The position numbers were made by a program, and so were the translations under genes. DNA of 9,233 bases, taken from assembly GCA_903916205.1 (NCBI GenBank), contig CAIWVX010000329.1:1-9233 (forward strand), in the 5' to 3' direction. This document shows positions 1-6,893 of this stretch, piece by piece. Position 1 is the stretch's first letter, and every line of letters starts with the position of its first letter. This stretch comes from an uncultured beta proteobacterium (lineage in GTDB: Bacteria > Pseudomonadota > Gammaproteobacteria > Burkholderiales > Rhodocyclaceae). A model generated the notes under the pieces. It was not told where the DNA came from. It made no database searches and worked only from the letters and a program-made list of their open reading frames with translations.

Positions 1-63
1 ACTACGCCCGTAGAAGCCCTGTTTTGATACCGAAGGACCCGGGTTCGATTCCCGGCACCTCCA
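1..63 (+). ncRNA. ssrA: tmRNA (ssrA) 3' end, truncated by the window edge
   Basis: This is the tRNA-like 3' end of a tmRNA, the RNA that rescues stalled ribosomes and tags incomplete proteins. A perfect 5-bp T stem (39-43 with 51-55) encloses the 7-base loop TTCGATT. It is followed by a 7-base acceptor strand CACCTCC (56-62), which would pair with the GGGGGTG-type 5' end usual for tmRNA, and a discriminator A (63). The upstream bases do not form an anticodon arm, which argues for tmRNA rather than an ordinary tRNA. The CCA tail is not encoded: CTT follows the discriminator. The 5' part lies outside the window, so an intact gene cannot be told from a duplicated 3' fragment left by an island integrated at ssrA. 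Confidence 0.72.
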
Positions 64-84
64 CTTGCTCAACTTGATCCTGCT

Positions 85-107
85 GGGAATGGTTGTTCCC
101 TTTTATT
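85..107 (+). terminator. Putative intrinsic terminator after ssrA
   Basis: A short hairpin has arms GGGAA (85-89) and TTCCC (96-100) and a 6-base loop, followed directly by TTTTATT (101-107). It starts 22 bases after the tmRNA discriminator base, where a terminator would be expected. The stem is only 5 bp, so this is a moderate candidate. Confidence 0.5.
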
Positions 108-175
108 AGCTCGTTATAACCCCATATTTATCTATTGCGAAAAGTATTCTTTTTTCTCCTGAATTTATTGATACA

Positions 176-197
176 AAAATCCAAACCAAAATCCAAA
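176..197. repeat. Short 12-base-period tandem repeat in AT-rich spacer
   Basis: The 10-mer AAAATCCAAA occurs at 176-185 and again at 188-197, separated by CC. It sits in the 175-base AT-rich gap between the tmRNA end and the 3' end of brnA. No gene or other convincing element was seen in 108-238. Its function is unknown and it may be trivial. Confidence 0.4.
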
Positions 198-238
198 TAC
201 CTACGGTGACGATACTTAGAAGTAGATGAAGGATATGG

Positions 239-454
239 TTAGGACGATTTCCACTTGAGGTTCAGTTTCCGATTGGACGTTGCACAGTCTCGCAGGTAGA
301 GGTTGATAAGGCTTTGATACGGGATGCCGACCCCCTCAGAAATAGACTTGAAGTAATTGATGCACTCTTCGTCCAAACGGATAGTGATCTGTTTTTTGAG
401 CTGAGAAGCGTAAGGGTTCTTGGTCGATTTTGAGAAGTCGTATTCAGTGCGCAT
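239..454 (-). CDS. brnA: BrnA-type antitoxin (ribbon-helix-helix)
   Basis: This 71-residue protein neutralises the BrnT ribonuclease and, as known for the family, represses the shared operon as a DNA-binding dimer. The N-terminus (MRTEYDFSKSTKNPYA) is the typical BrnA segment that contacts the toxin. KKQITIRLD is the ribbon strand, and the following helices include GIPYQSLINLYLRDC, a classic ribbon-helix-helix ending. I chose the ATG at 454 because it gives the family's usual N-terminus. An upstream in-frame ATG at 487 would add MKRLLIEWVTI and overlap brnT by 20 bases, but it has no good ribosome site. The gene starts 13 bases after the brnT stop, so the pair is surely co-transcribed in the toxin-first order usual for BrnTA. 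Base composition is clearly lower in GC than the cas genes. Confidence 0.88.
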   Translation of the reverse strand: MRTEYDFSKSTKNPYASQLKKQITIRLDEECINYFKSISEGVGIPYQSLINLYLRDCATSNRKLNLKWKSS

Positions 455-467
455 GATGGTCACCCAT

Positions 468-746
468 TCAATAAGAAGCCGCTTCATGTTTTGTGGCCTT
501 ACGTGCCGAGATGATGCGAATTACGCCATCGTTCGCTCGGTAGCAATGACAGACAATTAGAAGCTTTAAACTTGAGCTACAGCCCAAGAGGATAAAACGC
601 TCTTCATCTTCAAAATGGTCAGGATCTGAGATCAGCCGTGCGCGCTCATCATAGAACACCGTTTTGGCTTCGTCGAAGCTCACTCCGTGCTTGGTGATAT
701 TGGCTTTTGCCTTCAGTGCATCCCACTCGAAATGAAGTGCAGTCAT
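468..746 (-). CDS. brnT: BrnT-type ribonuclease toxin
   Basis: This 92-residue BrnT toxin (DUF497 family, RelE-like fold) is a ribonuclease that stops translation when free of BrnA. Family hallmarks are visible: FEWD near residues 6-9, NITKHGVSFDEA at 16-27, VFYDE at 30-34, EERFILLG at 48-55, and the C-terminal RIISARKATKHE (77-88). Length is normal and the reading frame intact, so the toxin should be active. The ATG at 746 is the only suitable start. It lies just seven bases beyond a near-consensus -10 box, so the mRNA may be leaderless. The gene reads away from the cas operon. The toxin-first order and the adjacent brnA match the known module. Confidence 0.9.
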   Translation of the reverse strand: MTALHFEWDALKAKANITKHGVSFDEAKTVFYDERARLISDPDHFEDEERFILLGCSSSLKLLIVCHCYRANDGVIRIISARKATKHEAASY

Positions 747-752
747 GCGCTA

Positions 753-781
753 ATTGTAGCCACAATGTAGTTACACGTCAA
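753..781 (-). promoter_or_regulatory. brnTA promoter with overlapping palindromic operators
   Basis: Read on the - strand, TTGACG (781-776) and TACAAT (758-753) are separated by exactly 17 bases, a near-consensus sigma-70 promoter. The expected start of transcription, about seven bases past the -10 box, falls on the A of the brnT ATG (746). Two small palindromes cover the promoter: ATTGT-AGCC-ACAAT (753-766), which includes the -10 box, and TGTA-GT-TACA (766-775) in the spacer. BrnA is known to repress its own operon as a ribbon-helix-helix protein, so these are the natural candidate operators. The promoter is seen in the sequence; the operator role is inferred. Confidence 0.72.
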
Positions 782-821
782 ACCCGTCGGAAGTGACGAT
801 CTGAAGACGCACAACGTTTGA

Positions 822-941
822 ATTCTGGGGTGCGATGAGGACGGCAGCGGCGATCCCGTCTTCAAAACGGCTGGCCTCGTCGAAATATTAGAAGACTACA
901 ACGCCGCCTACGGGCGAGGTATCCTTGCATCCTTGCCGACT
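822..941 (+). pseudogene. Gene remnant, possibly from a type I restriction HsdR subunit
   Basis: A GC-rich stretch sits inside AT-rich surroundings. One frame, open from just after a stop at 819-821, reads through residues such as GDPVFKTAGLVEILEDYN, which look like a real protein segment. The frame has no suitable start codon, and similarity appears to end in the AT-rich DNA beyond 941 although the frame stays open to 1023. The peptide reminds me of part of the type I restriction endonuclease R subunit (HsdR), but this is recall rather than a search. It is best read as debris of a deleted gene between brnT and cas3. The rest of the 747-1072 gap holds only the two promoters and AT-rich sequence. 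Confidence 0.27.
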
Positions 942-961
942 AGTCCAAATAATGATTTAAT
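933..961 (+). promoter_or_regulatory. Candidate cas operon promoter
   Basis: TTGCCG (933-938) and TTTAAT (956-961) are 17 bases apart and lie in the only AT-rich tract upstream of cas3. Matches to the sigma-70 consensus are 4 of 6 and 5 of 6. The predicted 5' untranslated region of about 105 bases would be long. AT-rich DNA makes chance matches easy, so this is only a candidate. Confidence 0.33.
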
Positions 962-1072
962 TGCTAAAATATTCCAAATATATCTATTCATAGCGAATTG
1001 CCGCACAATCCCAAGGTTATTCTGAGAAACCATTGTCATGCTTTAAACTTACCTTTCTGTGAAGCCTTTCAC

Positions 1073-3325
1073 ATGACTAGAGCTGCTCATGTGCGTCACC
1101 TTGCGTCTGGAAAATTTGCAATCCATTCCCTTGAAGATCATCTCTTTTCTGTCGCAAAACTCGCCAGATTGTTTGCAGCACAATTTGATGTCTTTAAAAA
1201 ACAACCATCAGATTCCGCAGCATGGGCCGAACTGGCTGGCCTCTGGCACGATCTGGGCAAATATCAGCCGGCATTCCAGAAGTACATCGCAACAGTCAGC
1301 GGCATGGAAGCGCATATCGAGGCGCCGGGCCGGATCAAGCATGCCGTTGCCGGGGCTATCCACGCCGCCGAGGTGCGCGGGTCTTATGGTCGTCTGTTGG
1401 CCTACCTGATTGCCGGCCACCACGCTGGTTTGCCCGACTGGAATCCTGACGAGGCAAGCGGTGCGGCGCTTTCCCAGGAATTGAAAAACGAACGAAACAC
1501 CCTCACGCAAGCGCTGGCAGGCGGTGTTCCGTCAGAAATAATCGCCCCCGACATCGTTCTGCCCAAGCCGCCGATCCGCAAAGTTGAGGAAGTGCACGGC
1601 TGGCTGCGCATGCTGTTCTCCTGCTTGGTCGACGCCGACTTCCTCGATACCGAAGCCTTCATGGACGACAGCCGAACAGCCCTGCGCGGCGGTTACGCTG
1701 GCATTCCAGCCTTGTGTGCGGCCTACCAGCAGCACATGGCGACCACCTTCGCCGTTGCCGACACCCCGGTCAGAAAGTTGCGCAGAGAAATCCTCGACGC
1801 CTGCATCGCCCACGCCGCCGACGCGCCGGGTCTCTTCTCAATGACCGTGCCCACCGGCGGGGGAAAAACGCTGGCCTCGCTCGGCTTTGCCCTGCATCAC
1901 GCCGAATATCACGCAAAAACGCATGGCCTGCGCCGAATCATCTACGTCATTCCTTACACCAGCATCATCGAGCAAACGGCAGACGTATTCCGTGACGTGT
2001 TCGACGGCATCGATCCGGCACCGGTTATCGAGCATCACAGCAATCTCGAAGCGGAAAACGAAACCGCCAAAAGCCGCATTGCCAGCGAGAACTGGGATGC
2101 GCCAATCGTCGTCACCACCAACGTCCAGTTTTTCGAATCGCTTTACGCCGCCAAGCCCTCGCGTTGCCGCAAGCTGCACAACATCGCCAACAGCGTGGTG
2201 ATTCTGGACGAGGCACAACTTCTGCCGCCCGAGCATCTGGCCCCCATTCTCGACGCACTACGTCAACTTATCGAACACCATGGCGTCACGGTCGTGTTAT
2301 CGACGGCAACCCAACCGGAACTGCACAAGACGCGGAGCGACGCCTTCGGCCGTGTGCAGTTGCAAGGGCTGGGTGACGTGCGCGAACTGGCGCCCGATCC
2401 GGCACGGCTTTACAAGGAACTGCACCGGGTTGATGTGACCCTGCCCACTTCGCCGGAACAGCGGCGTAGTTGGGAGGATATTGCCGGCGAACTTTCAGGA
2501 CTGGAGCGGGTGCTGTGCATCGTCAATCGCCGGGACGATGCGGCGACGCTTTGGGGCTTGCTACCCGCAGGCACCCTGCACCTCTCGGCGCGCATGTGCG
2601 GGGCGCATCGCGCCCAGGTCATTGCAGAAATTCGCCGCCGTCTGGCGACCGGTGAACCGGTGCGCGTAGTCAGCACGCAACTGGTCGAAGCCGGCGTCGA
2701 TCTTGATTTTCCGGTCGTCTATCGTGCCATGGCCGGGCTGGATTCCATCGCCCAGGCTGCCGGCCGCTGCAACCGGGAAGGAAAGCTGCCCGGCAAGGGT
2801 CAGGTGCTCGTCTTCAATCCGCCGAAACCGTCACCCAGCGGCCTGCTGCTCTTGGCCGAACAAGCCGCAAATAATGTTTTGACAGGTGCAATCGGTGAGC
2901 CGCTGACGCCCGCAAACTACGCCCGCTACTTCGATCAGTTCTATGGCTGCCTGGACCACGACAAGGAAGGCGTTTTAAGTTTGCTGAACCGCGATGCCGC
3001 GCATGGCGAAATCCAGTTCCGCACGGCGGCGCAACGCTTCCGGCTGATACCTGATGAAGGGCAGCGCCAGATCCTCGTCGGCTGGGGCAAAGGCGCCGAA
3101 CTGATTGAACTGTTAAAGAAAATAGGCCCGAACCGCGATTTGATGCGCAAGCTGCAACGCCACAGCGTCACGCTCTACGAATACCAGTGGAAAAAGCTGC
3201 TCGGAAGTGGCGATCTCAAAATTCACAACGACTTCATCATCCAAGAAAGTGAAGCGCTCTACCACCCGGTGCTTGGGCTTCTGCCAGAAGTTCCCGACTA
3301 CGCACCGAAAAGCCTGGTTGTATGA
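1073..3325 (+). CDS. cas3: CRISPR-associated helicase/nuclease Cas3 (type I-C)
   Basis: Cas3 is recruited by target-bound Cascade, unwinds the DNA and degrades it. The protein has 750 residues. The N-terminal HD nuclease domain shows EDHL near residue 21-24, WHDLGK (58-63), KHAVAGAIH (89-97) and AGHH (114-117). The superfamily 2 helicase follows, with Walker A TGGGKT (261-266), DEAQ (379-382), STAT (410-413), STQLVEAGVDLD (534-545) and QAAGRCNREG (561-570). All key motifs are present. I chose the ATG at 1073, giving MTRAAHVRHL, because related I-C Cas3 proteins begin close to this segment. A TTG at 998 would add 25 unlike residues. Its stop overlaps the cas5c ATG (ATGA at 3322-3325). The first 49 or so codons are AT-rich (about 43% GC), whereas the sequence beyond about 1221 is much richer. 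Confidence 0.95.
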   Translation: MTRAAHVRHLASGKFAIHSLEDHLFSVAKLARLFAAQFDVFKKQPSDSAAWAELAGLWHDLGKYQPAFQKYIATVSGMEAHIEAPGRIKHAVAGAIHAAEVRGSYGRLLAYLIAGHHAGLPDWNPDEASGAALSQELKNERNTLTQALAGGVPSEIIAPDIVLPKPPIRKVEEVHGWLRMLFSCLVDADFLDTEAFMDDSRTALRGGYAGIPALCAAYQQHMATTFAVADTPVRKLRREILDACIAHAADAPGLFSMTVPTGGGKTLASLGFALHHAEYHAKTHGLRRIIYVIPYTSIIEQTADVFRDVFDGIDPAPVIEHHSNLEAENETAKSRIASENWDAPIVVTTNVQFFESLYAAKPSRCRKLHNIANSVVILDEAQLLPPEHLAPILDALRQLIEHHGVTVVLSTATQPELHKTRSDAFGRVQLQGLGDVRELAPDPARLYKELHRVDVTLPTSPEQRRSWEDIAGELSGLERVLCIVNRRDDAATLWGLLPAGTLHLSARMCGAHRAQVIAEIRRRLATGEPVRVVSTQLVEAGVDLDFPVVYRAMAGLDSIAQAAGRCNREGKLPGKGQVLVFNPPKPSPSGLLLLAEQAANNVLTGAIGEPLTPANYARYFDQFYGCLDHDKEGVLSLLNRDAAHGEIQFRTAAQRFRLIPDEGQRQILVGWGKGAELIELLKKIGPNRDLMRKLQRHSVTLYEYQWKKLLGSGDLKIHNDFIIQESEALYHPVLGLLPEVPDYAPKSLVV

Positions 3326-4071
3326 AAGGGGTACCGTTGAAAAACTATTGCCTTGAAGTGAGTGGCGACTTCGCCTGTTTCACCCGGCCGGAAATGAAAG
3401 TCGAGCGGGTGAGCTACGACGTGATTACGCCATCTGCCGCCCGGGCCGTGTTTGAGGCCATCCTGTGGAAGCCGGCGATCCGCTGGCGGGTAACAAAGAT
3501 CGAGGCACTCAAACCGATCCGCTGGATTTCCTTGCGCCGCAACGAAGTGGGCGCGGTCGTCTCGGTCAGCAACGTCAAAAGTGCCATGAACAAGGGCAGC
3601 GGCGATCTGGCCCTGTTTATCGAAGACGAGCGCCAGCAGCGCGCCGGACTGTTTCTGCGTGACGTGGCCTACCGCATCCACGCCGGTTTCGAGCTTTGCG
3701 ACCCATCCGGGCACAAGCCGAATTTTCCGCATCTGGTCAAAAACCCGATCAACGACGCCGACGAGCAGCGCGCGGCAAACGAAGCCAATACCCTGCCCAA
3801 GTTCATGTCGATGTTCGAGCGCCGCGCCCGCAAAGGCCAGTGTGTCAATCAGCCGTATCTGGGTTGCCGCGAGTTCGCCTGTGACTTTCGTCTGATCGAA
3901 GGCGGCAACGCTGAGCTGCCGCCCATCGCCGAGAGCCGCGATCTTGGCTGGATGCTGCACGATCTGAATTTCGACAACCCGGCCGATCCCAAACCGCGTT
4001 TTTTCCGCGCCGAATTGAAGAACGGTGTTCTTCTGGTGCCGGACTGGAACGATCCGGAGGTGCGCGGATGA
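3322..4071 (+). CDS. cas5c: Cas5c (Cas5d), crRNA-processing endoribonuclease of type I-C
   Basis: In type I-C systems, which lack Cas6, Cas5c cuts the repeat hairpin of the pre-crRNA and stays bound to the 5' handle in Cascade. The family signature near the N-terminus, YCLEVSGDFACFTRPEMKVE followed by RVSYDVITPSAAR, is unmistakable. The Tyr in VSYDV is a candidate for the catalytic Tyr described in Bacillus halodurans Cas5d; the Lys/His partners would need an alignment. Length is 249 residues from the ATG at 3322, which overlaps the cas3 stop as ATGA. A TTG at 3337 may be the true start: it is preceded by GAAAGGGG (3324-3331) at good spacing and gives MKNYCLEV, the usual family N-terminus. 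The stop overlaps the cas8c ATG by four bases. Confidence 0.95.
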   Translation: MKGVPLKNYCLEVSGDFACFTRPEMKVERVSYDVITPSAARAVFEAILWKPAIRWRVTKIEALKPIRWISLRRNEVGAVVSVSNVKSAMNKGSGDLALFIEDERQQRAGLFLRDVAYRIHAGFELCDPSGHKPNFPHLVKNPINDADEQRAANEANTLPKFMSMFERRARKGQCVNQPYLGCREFACDFRLIEGGNAELPPIAESRDLGWMLHDLNFDNPADPKPRFFRAELKNGVLLVPDWNDPEVRG

Positions 4072-5864
4072 TTCTCCAGGCGCTGAACGATTACTACGCC
4101 CGCAAGGCCGCCGATCCGCAAACCGGACTGGCACCGGAAGGCTTTGAACTCAAGGCGATTCCCTTTGTGCTGGTGCTTGATACAGCGGGGCAACTGCTGC
4201 AACTCACCGACCGGCGCGAGGGCGAAGGTAAAAAGCGGCAAGCCAAAGCGCAACTGGTGCCGCAGGGTGTCAAGAAAACCTCCGGGGTCGCCGCGAATCT
4301 GTTGTGGGATAACGCCGAATACGTTCTCGGCATCGCGACGCGCGGCAAACCGGAGCGCGTCGCCGAACAACACGCGGCATTCGTCAAGCAAATCACCGAG
4401 GCTTTTGGCAACGCGCCCGAGGATGCCGGCCTGCACGCCGTCCTGACCTTTCTGAAAATGCACCGGGCCGCTGCGCTGGATAAACTCGCCACCCATCCCG
4501 CCTGGCCGGAAATCCTCGAAAGCAATCCGCTACTGACTTTTCAACTGAACACCGACACCGCGCTTGTCTGCCAGCGTCCCGCCGTTATTGCCGCCCTGCA
4601 AGCCGAAAATGACGCCGGGAGCACGGTGGTCAACGGCATCTGCCTTATTACCGGCGAGCCGGATGCCATCGAACGTCTGCACCCGTCGATCAAGGGCGTG
4701 TGGGGGGCGCAGACCGCCGGCGCCAATATCGTTTCGGTCAATAACAAGAATGTAGGTGGTAGCAACGGCGGGCAAACGCCAGCATTTGCCTCATACGGGA
4801 AGCAACAAGGCTTCAATGCACCGATCGGCAAGCGTGCGGTTTTTACCTACACCACGGCCCTGAACCACCTGCTGGCCAAAGGCTCGCGCCAGCGGATTCA
4901 GGTTGGCGACGCCTCGACCGTGTTCTGGGCCGAAAAATCCAGCGGCGAGGTTTTCGAATCGGCCTTTCTGGATTTTCTTGATCCGCCCAGAGACGATCCG
5001 GACCGGGGAACGCAGGCGGTAGCCAGTCTCTACGCCAGCTTCAAAGCCGGCCAGCCTTTTACCGATGACGACGAGCAACGTTTCCATGTCTTGGGCCTGG
5101 CGCCCAACGCCGCCCGCATCGCCATTCGCTTCTGGCATGTGGCCAGCATCCGCGAACTGGAAGGCGCATTTCTCCTGCACTTCGAGAGTCTGGCGATTGA
5201 CCGACCCGCCTACGAAACGACCGCGCCGCTTTCCCTTTTCCGCCTGCTGACCAGCGTTGCGGCCCAAGGCAAGGCCGAGAATATTCCGCCCAACCTCGGC
5301 GGCGATGTCATGCGCGCCATCCTCAAGGAACTACCTTATCCCGAAACGCTGATGCAGGGCGCGCTACGGCGGATTCGTGCCGAACGCGAAATATCATTTC
5401 CCCGTGCCGCCTTGCTCAAGGCCTACCTCATTCGCAACCTCAACGATCAGGAGATTACCGTGTCGCTCAATCTTGAAAATACCGCTCCCGGCTATCGCCT
5501 CGGGCGGCTGTTCGCCGCACTGGAGCGCACGCAGGAGCGCGCTCAGGGCAACCTCAACGCCAGCATTCGCGACCGTTACTACGGCGCATTTTCCTCAACG
5601 CCGGTCACGGTAATGCCCACGTTGATGAAGCTGAAAAATCACCATCTGGCCAAGCTGCCCAATCGCGGCGAGGCGGTGAATCTGGAAAAGCTGTTTGCCG
5701 AAATCATCGACGGCCTGACCGATGTGCCCTCCCGTTTGAGCCTGCCCGAACAAGCCCGTTTCGCCGTGGGTTATTACCACCAGCGTCAGTCCTTTTTCAC
5801 CAAAAGCGATGCTGACAAATCCGATCAATCTGTTACTGAATCTGCCCACCAATCCGCTGACTAA
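4068..5864 (+). CDS. cas8c: Cas8c (Csd1), large subunit of type I-C Cascade
   Basis: This is the large subunit that reads the PAM and helps open target DNA. It has 598 residues, normal for the family. Recognition rests on Csd1-like segments: an N-terminal PQTGLAPEGFE, LVLDTAGQLLQLTD, and KKTSGVAANLLWDNAEYVLG; a central SVNNKNVGGSNGGQTPAF with a nearby FTYTTALNHLL; and HRFWHVAS-type sequence (IRFWHVASIRELEG). Position between cas5c and cas7c confirms it. Start and stop both fit tight operon packing (ATGA overlap with cas5c; TAA at 5862-5864, ten bases before the favoured cas7c ATG). The last 134 codons also encode the small subunit Cas11c from an internal GTG with a strong ribosome site. The final 20 or so residues are polar and rich in Ser, Asp and Gln, probably a disordered tail. 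Confidence 0.94.
   Translation: MILQALNDYYARKAADPQTGLAPEGFELKAIPFVLVLDTAGQLLQLTDRREGEGKKRQAKAQLVPQGVKKTSGVAANLLWDNAEYVLGIATRGKPERVAEQHAAFVKQITEAFGNAPEDAGLHAVLTFLKMHRAAALDKLATHPAWPEILESNPLLTFQLNTDTALVCQRPAVIAALQAENDAGSTVVNGICLITGEPDAIERLHPSIKGVWGAQTAGANIVSVNNKNVGGSNGGQTPAFASYGKQQGFNAPIGKRAVFTYTTALNHLLAKGSRQRIQVGDASTVFWAEKSSGEVFESAFLDFLDPPRDDPDRGTQAVASLYASFKAGQPFTDDDEQRFHVLGLAPNAARIAIRFWHVASIRELEGAFLLHFESLAIDRPAYETTAPLSLFRLLTSVAAQGKAENIPPNLGGDVMRAILKELPYPETLMQGALRRIRAEREISFPRAALLKAYLIRNLNDQEITVSLNLENTAPGYRLGRLFAALERTQERAQGNLNASIRDRYYGAFSSTPVTVMPTLMKLKNHHLAKLPNRGEAVNLEKLFAEIIDGLTDVPSRLSLPEQARFAVGYYHQRQSFFTKSDADKSDQSVTESAHQSAD
5449..5453 (+). promoter_or_regulatory. Internal Shine-Dalgarno AGGAG for cas11c
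   Basis: A consensus AGGAG lies inside cas8c, six bases before the in-frame GTG at 5460. It is stronger than the ribosome sites of several outer cas genes (for example cas2), suggesting it is kept for internal initiation rather than by chance. Confidence 0.65.
5460..5864 (+). CDS. cas11c: Cas11c, small Cascade subunit translated from inside cas8c
   Basis: Published work on type I-C established that the small subunit Cas11c is made by internal initiation near the 3' end of cas8c. Here an AGGAG (5449-5453) is followed after six bases by GTG at 5460, exactly in the cas8c frame (codon 465). This gives a 134-residue product starting MSLNLENTAPGYRLGRLF. It is helical and Arg/Lys-rich, as expected for a protein lying along the crRNA-target duplex in the belly of Cascade. 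It shares the cas8c stop codon, so its sequence equals the Cas8c C-terminus. Codon GTG reads as Val in the long protein and as initiator Met in the short one. Function is from the family; the start site is seen directly but translation is inferred. Confidence 0.72.
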   Translation: MSLNLENTAPGYRLGRLFAALERTQERAQGNLNASIRDRYYGAFSSTPVTVMPTLMKLKNHHLAKLPNRGEAVNLEKLFAEIIDGLTDVPSRLSLPEQARFAVGYYHQRQSFFTKSDADKSDQSVTESAHQSAD

Positions 5865-5873
5865 GGAATGACC

Positions 5874-6767
5874 ATGAGCCTCAATCACCGCTACGACTTC
5901 GTGCTGCTGTTCGACGTAAAAGACGGCAATCCCAACGGCGACCCCGACGCCGGCAACCTGCCCCGCCTTGATGCAGAAACCGGGCACGGGCTGGTCACCG
6001 ACGTTTGCCTCAAGCGCAAGGTGCGCAACTTCGTCGGACTGAGCCACGGCGAGCAACCGCCCTACGAAATTTACGTCAAGGAAAAAGCCGTGCTCAACAA
6101 GCAGCACGAGCGCGCCTACGTGGCCATCGGCAAAGCCGATCTGCTGAAAGGCGACGACAAAAAACGCAAAGGCGGCGACGCCGTTGATGAAGCGCGGCAG
6201 TGGATGTGCAAGAATTTCTACGACGTCCGCGCCTTCGGCGCCGTCATGGCACTTGGCGTCAACTGCGGCCAGGTACGCGGCCCGGTACAACTCACTTTTG
6301 CCCGCTCGATTTCGCCGGTCGTCGCGCTGGAACACTCGATCACCCGCATGGCCGTAGCGACCGAAGCCGAAGCGGAAAAGCAGGGCGGCGACAACCGCAC
6401 CATGGGGCGCAAATTCACCGTCCCTTATGGTCTCTATCGCGCCCACGGTTTTGTCTCCGCGCATCTGGCCAATCAGACCGGCTTCTCCGAAGAAGACCTG
6501 GCGCTCCTCTGGTCTTCCCTCGTCAACATGTTCGACCATGACCGTTCGGCGGCGCGGGGCGAAATGTCGACACGCGGCTTGTACGTATTCAAGCACGAAG
6601 GCCAACTAGGCGACGCGCCGGCGCACAGCCTTTTTGACCTGATCGAAGCCAAGCAAAATGACCCGACCGTTGCCGCGCGGGCTTTTTCCGACTTTACCGT
6701 CAGCGCACCAGCCGCCGGGCCGCTGGCCGGCTTTCCCCGCGTGACGCTTGAACGTATCGTTGGCTAA
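5874..6767 (+). CDS. cas7c: Cas7c (Csd2), backbone subunit of type I-C Cascade
   Basis: Cas7c polymerises along the crRNA spacer to form the Cascade backbone. The protein has 297 residues from the ATG at 5874. Signature segments are [20 protein letters not shown] (residues about 10-29), [17 protein letters not shown], the central DVRAFGAVM followed by [18 protein letters not shown], and [21 protein letters not shown] prefer 5874 over the ATG at 5868 because TAAGGA (5862-5867), which includes the cas8c stop, sits six bases before it; the earlier ATG would be too close to any ribosome site. The stop at 6765-6767 lies inside CTAAGCG, the left copy of a direct repeat bounding an apparent insertion. 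That insertion separates cas7c from cas4, a junction that is usually tight in I-C operons. Confidence 0.95.
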   Translation: MSLNHRYDFVLLFDVKDGNPNGDPDAGNLPRLDAETGHGLVTDVCLKRKVRNFVGLSHGEQPPYEIYVKEKAVLNKQHERAYVAIGKADLLKGDDKKRKGGDAVDEARQWMCKNFYDVRAFGAVMALGVNCGQVRGPVQLTFARSISPVVALEHSITRMAVATEAEAEKQGGDNRTMGRKFTVPYGLYRAHGFVSAHLANQTGFSEEDLALLWSSLVNMFDHDRSAARGEMSTRGLYVFKHEGQLGDAPAHSLFDLIEAKQNDPTVAARAFSDFTVSAPAAGPLAGFPRVTLERIVG

Positions 6768-6820
6768 GCGAGGCTGGATTTGTACTCATTTTTACAATAA
6801 GGCTGCAAGCCTCATGGATA

Positions 6821-6893
6821 GGCGATCTACAAACAACAGGCCGGAAGGTCGGCGTGTTTATTGGCTCTCCAGCCAGTTGCTTTGTAGACCGCC
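6821..6893. repeat. Long imperfect inverted repeat with nested hairpin
   Basis: The 13-base arms 6821-6833 (GGCGATCTACAAA) and 6881-6893 (TTTGTAGACCGCC) pair at 12 of 13 positions. CAAC (6834-6837) and GTTG (6876-6879) extend the stem after a one-base bulge. Inside, TGGCT (6862-6866) and AGCCA (6871-6875) form a second perfect hairpin with loop CTCC. A separate small hairpin, AGGCT-GCA-AGCCT, lies upstream at 6800-6812. Such nesting suggests a folded RNA or a palindromic mobile repeat. Confidence 0.6.

Noticed and set aside
122..997. TATCTATT followed by GCGAA at 129-141 and, with a four-base interruption, at 981-997, as a possible duplication flanking brnTA
   Set aside because: Eight plus five bases in AT-rich DNA is too little to claim a target duplication or att pair.
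998..1072. Upstream extension of cas3 from TTG at 998
   Set aside because: The added 25 residues do not look like a Cas3 N-terminus, and no ribosome site precedes the TTG.
3298..4134. Antisense open frame of 278 codons over cas5c, with a similar one at 3849-4496
   Set aside because: Same reason: shadow of GC-rich cas genes, with low-complexity residue use.
5595..6605. Long open frame (336 codons) on the - strand across the cas8c/cas7c junction
   Set aside because: It is antisense to two well-recognised genes and GC-rich codon bias readily leaves such frames open. The translation resembles no known family and has no promoter or ribosome site of note.
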